Shown here: positions 55,980-64,000 of the stretch, piece by piece
How the letters are laid out: every line of letters starts with the position of its first letter
Position numbering within the stretch: the stretch's first letter is position 1
Notes under the pieces: generated by a model
Database searches by the model: none
Told to the model about the DNA's origin: nothing
Seen by the model: the letters and a program-made list of their open reading frames with translations, nothing else
Assembly: GCF_905475395.1 (NCBI RefSeq)
Contig: NC_058341.1
Coordinates: forward strand, 69,447,501 to 69,511,500
Source of the DNA: Chrysoperla carnea
Taxonomy: Eukaryota > Arthropoda > Insecta > Neuroptera > Chrysopidae
DNA length: 64,000 nucleotides
Direction: 5' to 3'
Translations under genes and position numbers: made by a program

Positions 55980-57285
55980 TACAAAAATTCGCGCCCGACG
56001 TAATTTTGGTAGGATTTTTCAAAACACCATCATAATTGAAATCTAATAAGTCCTCATCGATCCGATACCTGGAAAATAATTTACGCGGGGTAAATTGGCA
56101 CATAAACGGGTTTTTTTGCGTTTTTCAGCAAAACGGAAAGTTTTTTCATAAAATTAGCTCAGGCAAAGATTGTGGATCAAATAATTAAATATAAAAAATG
56201 TCCCAATACTTTTTTCCCTAGGAGCCACCGTTTCTCAGACATTACGATTCAAAAATTTGAAAGGATAATCGTCATACGCACACGCTTCCACGCCACCTCA
56301 TGGTCACAGATTTCTGCTCTTTAAGTTATTTCGAAAATTCATCAGCTCTTTCAGTCCTGCATTGATAAGTGTCTTCATACCACGTTCAACAGTAACAATT
56401 TCACTCTCAGTTAAAATTTTAGCACATAAACAATATTCTAACAAAAACGCGTTAATATCACTTGTGGGAGGTTTTTTTTAACTAAACGGTTTTTTTAGCT
56501 AAACCCACTATCTCAAGTGTACTAAGCGCGTTTTTTTTAACGTGATTTCCCCAGGAACCCAGGTGAAATTGTTACCGTTGAACGTGGTATGAAGACATTA
56601 ATCAATGCAAGTACTGAAAGAACTGATGAAATTTCAAAATATCTTAAAGGGCAGAATTTTGTGACCATACATGTGGAGTACCGTAAAAATTATACTCGTA
56701 AGTGTTCTATTGCTGCAGCTATTAAACGACAACATGAAGTCCTCCTCGTACTAGAGCACGTGTAAGTGTATCAGCTTTTTTTTTGTAAAAAAACTATGCT
56801 TATTTTGCGGCAAGGAATTGAATTAAGAGTATAAGAAAAGAAGGGCTACTTAGGTTAAACTCGGTCATCAAAAAGATGAAACTGCGAATCTGGTAATAGA
56901 AGAAATATTCACTTACATTGAAAATAGCGATGACTGTCAGTTCACGCTAAGTGCACTACCAGGAAGGTTTTGTGGAAACGTGAACATATTATGACCATTA
57001 CAACTCTTTCAACTTTTTGAATCGTAATATCTACGAAACGGTGGCTCATAGAAAAAAAAATATGGTGACATTTTTCATATTTAGTTTTCTCATCTACAAT
57101 TTTTGTCTGCGTTAATTTTATATTAAAACTTACCGTTTTGCTGAAAAACGCAAAAAACCTTTTTTTTACCATTGACCCCGCGTAATTTTTTTTCCACAAA
57201 TCGGATCGATGAGGACTTTTTAGATATCATTTATAATGGTGTTTTGAATAATTCTACCAAAATTCAACCGGGTGCTAATTTTTTG
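55980..57285. repeat. 1.3 kb palindromic element M inside the Kir intron
   Basis: About 55980-56310 pairs with 56940-57285 ('ttttggtagga/tccaaaacaccat' type blocks, 'gaggactt', 'gcgtttttcagcaaaacgg', 'gagccaccgtttc'), and 56330-56450 pairs with 56570-56680 ('gtcttcataccacgttcaac'). The centre lies near 56460-56560. The right half retains a decayed coding region. Confidence 0.75.
56556..56985 (+). pseudogene. Decayed transposon-type zinc-binding protein fragment
   Basis: The plus-strand frame from 56556 (NPGEIVTVERGMKTLINAS...) runs through 'HVEYRKNYTRKCSIAAAIKRQ' to a stop at 56763. Other frames then supply 'PPRTRARVS' (around 56740-56770), 'CLFCGKEL' (around 56797-56820) and 'ANLVIEEIFTYIENSDDCQ' (around 56885-56940), separated by frameshifts. 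The order resembles the N-terminal part of a group of poorly characterised zinc-containing proteins that recur in arthropod genomes and are probably transposon-borne. This attribution comes from memory of the pattern and is uncertain. The first part also reads inverted in the left half of the palindrome. Confidence 0.5.
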
Positions 57286-57373
57286 TTTTTTCACTCATAT
57301 ATTTGGTTTATTTTGACCGGATTATAATACTAATAATAATAATAATGAGAATAATAATATATTAGTAGGAAAC

Positions 57374-57630
57374 CTTTTTGTTAATAAATCCTTTGCTGAC
57401 ATATCATATAAAGGACTATTTTCATCAATTATATGTACAATTGTTAATGGCCAGATCAATAAACCATGCGACTCAATTTTCATATCAATCATATAATTTT
57501 TTAATAATTCATTTTCTTGTGTTTTATGTGTACGGATAAAATATGCTTGAATCTTCGTACCAATAATATGTGAGTGATTTATATCCCATACACGAAACAT
57601 AAAACATAATTTTCCATCACGTTGGGAAAT
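57374..57630 (-). CDS. Inward-rectifier K+ channel (Kir/Irk), penultimate exon
   Basis: On the minus strand the acceptor 'tatgttttag' at 57631 is followed by ISQRDGKLCFMFRV, SHIIGTKIQAYFIRT, GLLIWPLTIVHIIDENSPL and YDMSAKDLLTK, ending at the donor GT at 57373. Kir relatives read CQRDGKLCLMFRVGD.R.SHI.GT and (P/L)LIWP.TI.H.ID..SPLY..S..DL. The exon covers the start of the cytoplasmic domain, including the region near the membrane that binds PIP2. Odd here is Trp in FRVWD where Gly is the rule. The membrane-spanning and pore exons (the TIGYG filter) should lie upstream; I did not find them between 57640 and 64000. Confidence 0.93.
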
Positions 57631-60600
57631 CTAAAACATAAAAATTAAACAATTTAGAAAATAAAAAATCACCATTTGCGTAGACCGGATTAATAAAGGT
57701 AAGTTTTTGAATACAGAAAAATGATGTTTTAAATTGTTGCTCCAGTGTCGAAGTTATTCGTTCAGTTTTGGTTTTCGTATTTCGAGGATGTTAATTTTCA
57801 TAAACATCCTCGAAGTTGTTCATATATTACCATTAAATTTGTTTTTCCATTCGGTGATAATATAATCAACTCTTTTCGAGAAATTAGAAATTTGAAGTGG
57901 CTTAGCCAGATTTGCAGTCAGTGCAGTGCGTATAGGAAATTTAGGAGAAACTTTTTTATAAGTTTTTTGTATATTCGACAATCCTGTTAAGGAATAGAGT
58001 CTTCCTGCCGATTTTAATTGGAACGTTTTTACAGGTCACTTTATAGACATATTACAGATGTAATGTTTCGCCATTTATATGGTTGTTAATTATATGCTAT
58101 TTATAGTGATTACGTACGAATAAATAATTTAGGTTGGCTATATTTGGATGTATTATTTTTGGTTTGTTTTAGCAAATAAAGCAAAACTTTTTTGTAAATA
58201 TCAAATAAAATACCTTTGGATAAATATTTGCTGTGTAGCTGAATGTAATTTAGTAAATAATATTTTATTTGAATTTCTACAATTCGTACGAATACATAGA
58301 ATTTCTTCAGGTAGAACAAAAACAAAAAAGGAACGGGAAATAAAGAAACCGAGGGCAGAAAAATTTAGATGACTAAACTGGGAATTTCGACAACAATACA
58401 CGAGACGAATGAGAGTTTTTTCAATTCATTATACAAAGATAACAAGTATAAATTTACAAAAAAAAAAAAAACATTTATTCAAAATTACAAATATCAACAA
58501 CACAGGAGATCAATCGTTTTTAAATAACGAAAGGAATCAGCTATTTTTAAAAAACAAAAGCACGCTTAAAATACAATAATACAAAATTTCTACAAAATAA
58601 ATTAATATATTAGTACATTCTATAATTTATAATTTTTTTATTCAATGAAAAGGATAAGTTGAGTGACCTGATAAATAATTCATTTTTTTACAACCGCAGC
58701 GCTGAGATCATAAAAATACTTTCGGATAACTCAAACAGAAATTTGAACTCATCGTAGTACATAAAAAGATGTTATGGTTGGTGGTAAGCCATGTTTTAAA
58801 ATATACAAAGCGACTTATTCAATTTTAAAACATGCTGATGGTATATTATATAGCAATGAAATTTTTTTCAAGATAACATCCTTTTTGTAGTCAAGAATGT
58901 CTCGCCTACAAAATTACATTAAAAATGGTAACTGCCTATATTAAGTTGAAATTATTTTACAGTTAATTTGTAAAAAAACTAATTCTAAATATAAAGCGCA
59001 AAAGAGCCTTGAATCAACAGTTTCGGCGTTGTGTTGATAAACTAAGAATCCTAGGTAAACTCATACAGAATAATTTGAATAGAAAATTTTCGTAAAATAA
59101 CTTGGTTGACTATTGGATATAGGTCCGCGACAGAGCGTAGTTTTTTTCTTTTTAGAAAAGCTGAAAATTTCATAGATTTATTTAAGCATTACGACCTCAA
59201 CCGTGAATTATTCTGGTAGAATCTTTGGCCTTTAGAGACTGTCAAAGAGGGTCCGCCTGTCTGTAGTTTGAACAAATTTCAGAAAGGTGAGACCCGGTTT
59301 TAACTTAAATATTACAAAATATACTCTTTGTGAGGTTGTTTGCAATAGAAGTGGGGGCGGGGTTTAGAAAGTCCGTAACGTAAAATATGTCTGCCTCATC
59401 AGGAAACAGATTTCAGAGTGGTTGAACATCTGCTCACTTGAAGCATTATGTATAAAAATCACAAAAACCCACCCTTCTATCTAGGGTAAGAAAAACCAAA
59501 TCTTGACTTTTATCGGTTTTATGTGTTTGTTTGAGAAAATCAAGGAGGATGAAATCATTTTCAACTTATTTTCGAAAGAAAGATTGTCATCTTATTTAGG
59601 GTAAAACAGGTGTAAAAATAGGCTATAAAACAAATGTTTTTCTAGGACTCATTTCAGAAGGATTTGAAATGTTTACGGTGACATTTTGTATATATTGTGT
59701 ATGTCCACTTTCCTCAAGGGCAAAACAGGAGAAAAACAACGCCTTCTACGTATTTCACATAAATCAATGGGCTGTTAAAAAGCACCCCCAGGCGGTTCAT
59801 ATTAATGAACCAATATCGATATCGAACCATATATCGATGGTGAGAGGAAAATATTGAAACAATTATTGATATAAGATATCAAAGACACTAAAACGATCAA
59901 TTTGTCTTACACGGCTAATATTACTGAGTCGATATCGATATTATCGATATATCTTTTTATATATATGGGAAACCTTTTTAAGACTTAAAACTTGAGACTG
60001 TATTGACTGTTTCTGTGGAAGAGGAGGGGTATACAAAAATTGGAGCAATCGATATTCTGATAACATCCGAAGTATAAATCTGCTTGTAAAAGATTTTCTG
60101 TACAAGTACAATTGAAAAATGTGGTACACACATTTGGCAAAATCAAATACCTCTGGCTCCGGGTATATTAAGTGCGCAGTCTTAAGAATATTATTTGTTG
60201 TTGTTTTGTGAAAATAATATAATAAAAAAATGAGATAATTTGATTATAAAATAAAGAGACTAACTAACTATAACTTAAACCAATTAAATTACTTTATAGT
60301 CTTGTGAAAGCCCCTTCCATATCATAAAATGACACCTACTACTTTAAATGACTAATATTGGTAATTTAAATGATTATTTTTCAATTTTTTCCTCAACCAT
60401 ATCTTTTAAATTAGGTCTCAGATCGAAAATTGGTAAATAACTTTTTCCTTCGGTTTTATGAGCTTATTCAGGAAATCAAACGTTCTGCAGTAGTTTATAG
60501 AACACTCTGTATATAAAATAATTAATAATTTAGATTTGGACACCCTATACGAGACTAAGGACACCCTATAGGGTGTCCAAAAATTACTGAAGCAAACAGA

Positions 60601-60780
60601 AACTAAAAATCTTTTTCAGAACTCCTATGCGGTACTTTGATCTTACGGTTAATGTCTCGTTAATTATATTTTTTAATTTTAAAAAGTTCTTGACTGATAT
60701 TATCAATATTAAATTTATCACATAGTTCCTCTTTGGTATTATGGTATTATTTTTTGGACCACCATTGGCCCTTGCTAATA
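57631..60780. other. Probable upstream intron or flank of Kir gene; no exon seen
   Basis: No pore or membrane exon found. A hairpin at about 58755-58905 ('agatgttat', 'atgttttaaaat' and their inverted partners) may be a small MITE. A cluster of GATATCGATA-like words lies at 59810-59955. Otherwise nothing recognisable. Confidence 0.45.
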
Positions 60781-60789
60781 CTTATTGTA

Positions 60790-61525
60790 GTAAATGAAGC
60801 ATCTGAGGTTGCAATTCTGAAGTACAATATGCTTCTTTATAAAACCCAGCTCAAAATTTTCTTATGAGTGTATAGAACAAAATCATAATATTATTATTAT
60901 TATTTTTTTTTTTTTGGTATCCTAATATTGTATTATCAGTTCCTAAAGGAACCATAAATAGGTCTGATGAATAGATACCATGAACCGTAACTACCCACTG
61001 AAAGTCACCTAATCGAGTTTATAGTATGTAAACTATTTACGTAAATCTAAATCTTAAATTTAGAACACTTTGTCTATTTAGTCTATTTACTCTTTCACCA
61101 TTGTCTAAGAGACTGATTATTTCAACATTTTGGTGCCTTTCAAGGCGAGTCAAGTAACTTTCACTGAACAAAATCATATTGAGTAGCAATAGTGCTATCG
61201 CCATGCGCACACGTGAGTGTCTCTAAAAGTTCCATCAATCTAATTTTACTGAAACATCACGGAATTTGAGAAAACAAAGAGTATTTTTTGTCTTTTGATA
61301 CGCCTTTCAATCACTTGTATCTCAAAAACTGTGAGGTTTAGGAAAAAAGTTCAAGAGACATTATAGTTCAAAATATAAGGTCCAAAGGTTGTTTTCTCAA
61401 ATTTTTCAGCAGCTTGATTGATCTACACACTCATTCGAAAATTTTGAGCTGGGTAAAAAATCATATTCCATTTCAAAATTGTAACATTTTGGTCTAAATC
61501 TGGCATCATTTCTTATGTTGTAGAT
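60790..61525. repeat. Degenerate inverted-repeat element N
   Basis: 'acccagctcaaaattttcttatgagtgt' at 60845-60880 is matched inverted at 61425-61455, and the pairing continues weakly outward to about 60790 and 61525. An ATT run lies near 60890-60915. No gene. Confidence 0.5.
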
Positions 61526-62210
61526 ATGAGATTTTAATCGTAAAGACAGCAGAAAGACTTGTGAAATAGTTAAATAACATAAAAGCTTGCTAAAAATAAT
61601 TTTTATAAGAAGAAAATAATCTTTTTTTTAATAATAATATCTCAAAAGGTAATAAATTTATTTAAAACTGAACTAAAGAGAAGTATTTACTCATTTTCAT
61701 ACACTTTAATTTTAATTATTGTTAAATGTTTATTAAAAGTGTTTATTATTTAATAAAGTTTATATTATTAATATCAAGTAGTAATAATATAAAATAACAT
61801 ATACAACACAAGTCGTAGTACATATAAACCATACATAGAAGGTACATTATACATAGTCATAGACATACACTACTTTGTGTTTTAAATCAATTTTAATACT
61901 TTATAATTATTAATATTACGTTTACAGTTTGTTTTTTAAAACATTTAAATGCATTTCTGTAATCATTGTCATGTCCCTAACAGAATGAGATTAGCAGCAC
62001 ATAACGGACCTTATGCCTTAATTAGGTCTCAATTAGTTGCTTTAGGTTTTAATATAAAATTTAATAATCTTTTTATACCATGTCTCTATCTATACATATA
62101 AAAATGAAAACCTATTTCTCCTGGCCACGCTATAACTTGAGAACTGATGGAACAATTTTGCTAATTCTTTTTTGGTTTTACTCCAATCATCTTTCACCTC
62201 TGAATCTAGT
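61526..62210. other. No gene; possible Helitron 5' end near 62085
   Basis: 'tctctatctatacatataaaaatg' resembles a Helitron 5' end, but the preceding base is not A and no 3' end was found. Nothing else identifiable. Confidence 0.35.
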
Positions 62211-62214
62211 GGGT

Positions 62215-62770
62215 TTCACTTTGGAATCTAACGGAGTAAATGAATTTGTGTACAAACCTTTATTTTGATGGTACAAATATTGTCTCAAAAATCACATATG
62301 GTCACGCGTTCGTAGATTTCAAGGTCAAATGTCGCGAAAATCATTTTTTGTGCATATCTCGTCTCTTTTACCTTCAAGCGTAGTAACATTTATTGTAAAA
62401 GTTGTATAGGATACAATGTTCTACAAATTTTGGCTGAAACTTTTTTTAATACTTAAGTAATTATTTTATAACTTATATTTATAAATATTGACCCAGTCCT
62501 TAATTTCAAAAGCGGTTCAACGCACAAAATAATTTTCAGTAAAATTTGTAGAAAATTTTAACCTTTACAACTTTTATAATAAATGTTAATGCGATTGAAG
62601 GCAAAAGAAATGAGATATTCACAAAAAACTGATTTTCGCGACCTTTGACTTTGAATATCTAAGGAGACGCACACGTGACCATTTGTGACTTTTGTGACAA
62701 CATTTATACTGTCAAAATAAACATGTACACATATTCAGCTTATTCCGTTAGATTTTGAGGTTAACCACTT
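62215..62770. repeat. Foldback element O
   Basis: About 62215-62430 and 62535-62770 are reverse complements ('aatctaacggart', 'catatggtcacg.g', 'aaggtcaaa.gtcgcgaaaatca', 'tctcgtctcttttaccttcaa'). No gene. Confidence 0.7.
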
Positions 62771-63174
62771 TTTTTGACTAAGATGATCGAGTTATTTGTT
62801 AATTATTGTCAGAAAAAGGTTCTTATGAAAGAAAAAATTCGAAAGTTGAGCGGAACATTCGAAAATTTAAGACAAAATATTAAATTCAATAAATGGTGCA
62901 AGCGCTTATAAATAATGCATTATATTATCTTACTGTACACTTATGTATTTCTTTGCGCTCCCACCATATTTATCTATAATTATGAACAAATATTTGAATA
63001 GTATTGCGGTAGTATTTATTATTATCCATGCATTGTGTATTGGTTTTCATTTTAGCCAAATGAAAAGCAGCGAGCTAAGCATAGTATAGCTATTATTGAA
63101 TTGGAACTGCAGGTTAATAAAGATCAATAATCGCTGATCAATAGTTATATATTAAATAAATTGTAAGTGAAACA
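62771..63174. other. No gene recognised
   Basis: AT-rich; nothing identifiable. Confidence 0.5.
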
Positions 63175-63500
63175 AAGTTCATTTAGTATATAGTACGAAC
63201 AAAATTTTGGTATAGGAGTTTATAAAATTCATTTCTGGTTGTTCACCCGTCTGTCCGTCGCTTGCGTGTGAACACGATAAGTCAAAAACGAAAAGACATA
63301 TCAAGCTGAAATTTTTTTATAGCTTGCTTAGGACGTAAAAAATGAGGTCGAGGTCGTAAATAAACAACATAAGTCAATTGCTTGACCATCTTATAAACCA
63401 CTCGAGAGAGCCAAAGTTTAAATGTAAAAAATATTCGTACAAAAAAATTACTTTTATAATTTTTGTTTGAAACATTTTTTCGTATATATATTTATTCGTG
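63175..63500 (+). repeat. Dispersed repeat family A, copy 9
   Basis: 'aacaaaattttggtatagg', 'gtctgtccgtcgcttgcg', 'aaaaacgaaaagacatatcaag' and 'gtttgaaacattttttcgt' in family A order. The right end is missing. Confidence 0.75.
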
Positions 63501-64000
63501 GTTAGGTTTATTAGGTTAGAGCATTAAATAGTGTGTATACACGTATCAATACATAGTAAAAAACAAAGTCCCTTAACGCTATTTATACCTGTCATGTCGG
63601 TATGTATGCTAAGATCTTTAAAACTACCCAACGGAATTTGATGCGGTTTTTTCTAATAGGGATTATAGTTGAAAGTTGAAAGTAACGGAATGGAAATTAT
63701 ACAAAATCCTCGTTCAATTAATTTTATCAGAGCATATTTAATACGATGCGTAAATTTGAAAATAATAAAAATTTGCAGCACTGACTTTTTGTCCGAAAAA
63801 TGAATGAAAATTGTCATTTTTGTCACAGCATTGTAAATTGAATTGTGATTTTGAACCAAAAGACCTTTTTCACCTTATTTTTTCTCTTTTTTAAATGAAA
63901 GAAAATGTCTTGATAAATGGGCTAATTTTTTCCCCCGATTTTTTTGGAGCCATATGACCGATAAAACAGACACTGAAAATCATTAAAATTCAAATTGGCG
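63501..64000. other. No gene recognised
   Basis: AT-rich; nothing identifiable. Confidence 0.5.

Larger units (their letters stand above)
55103..57373 (-). other. Kir intron (2271 bp)
   Basis: Donor AAAAAG|GTTTCC at 57374/57373 and acceptor TGTTATAG|ATTTG at 55103/55102 keep the reading frame. Most of the intron from 55980 to 57285 is one large palindrome of transposon origin. The rest (55110-55975) shows no gene. Confidence 0.85.

Noticed and set aside
59810-59955. GATATCGATA-rich cluster as a regulatory site
   Set aside because: Repeated ATCGAT words could be binding sites, but without a nearby promoter the AT-rich composition is a sufficient explanation.
60530-60580. Short hairpin 'gacaccctata...tatagggtgtcc' as a MITE
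   Set aside because: The two halves are adjacent and very short; no boundaries or copies seen in the window.
57640-64000. Search for the Kir pore/transmembrane exon
   Set aside because: No sequence coding TIGYG or a WW-containing membrane segment was found on the minus strand; not reported.

Overview
The window is AT-rich eukaryotic DNA, almost certainly from an insect or close arthropod. The evidence is an inward-rectifier K+ channel gene with spliced exons, two nuclear tRNA-Leu genes, Helitrons with the TC...CTAG ends common in insects, a mariner fragment, a Dong/R4-type LINE sitting in a TAA microsatellite, and a tRNA-derived SINE whose tail resembles the insect telomere repeat. I cannot name the species. 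Nearly everything that is not host gene is transposable element, much of it nested.

Region by region. 1-9010: a ~0.55 kb dispersed repeat (family A) carries a MITE-like insertion (family B, 64-624) and, further along, a 7.9 kb foldback transposon (966-8900) with a perfect 9-bp target duplication, >1.2 kb inverted arms built of ~300-bp units, and an uninterrupted 1069-codon gene. That gene joins a DDE-type transposase region to a C-terminal region with the layout of a ubiquitin-specific protease. 9600-12600: an inverted-repeat element carrying a complete non-autonomous Helitron, then a palindromic MITE and a hAT-type MITE with 8-bp duplications. 12853-17182: a Dong-like LINE whose single reading frame has exactly two in-frame TAA codons. 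17.5-22.7 kb: two foldback elements and two Helitrons, one keeping the last ~125 codons of the helicase. 22.8-33.2 kb: family A copies, a degenerate ~107-bp tandem array, a SINE, a second foldback element with 9-bp duplications (25900-27304), a LINE relic and a Helitron relic. 34.0-43.4 kb: a 3.1 kb composite inverted repeat holding a second LINE relic, then a series of foldbacks ending in a head-to-head mariner palindrome. 46.1-49.3 kb: two oppositely oriented tRNA-Leu(TAG) copies on either side of a 1.3 kb near-perfect palindrome. 51.8-54.7 kb: a 2 kb TA-flanked foldback and two family B MITEs. 54.8-57.6 kb: the last two exons of the K+ channel gene (minus strand), with a 1.3 kb palindrome in the intron. 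57.7-64 kb: probably upstream intron or flank, with further degenerate inverted repeats and a family A copy.

The host content I can defend is small: two channel exons and two tRNAs. The striking properties are the transposase-protease fusion in a structurally intact foldback element, and the large number of independent long inverted repeats (about 17), each of which could give hairpin RNA. All homology calls were made by eye; none has been checked by a database search.
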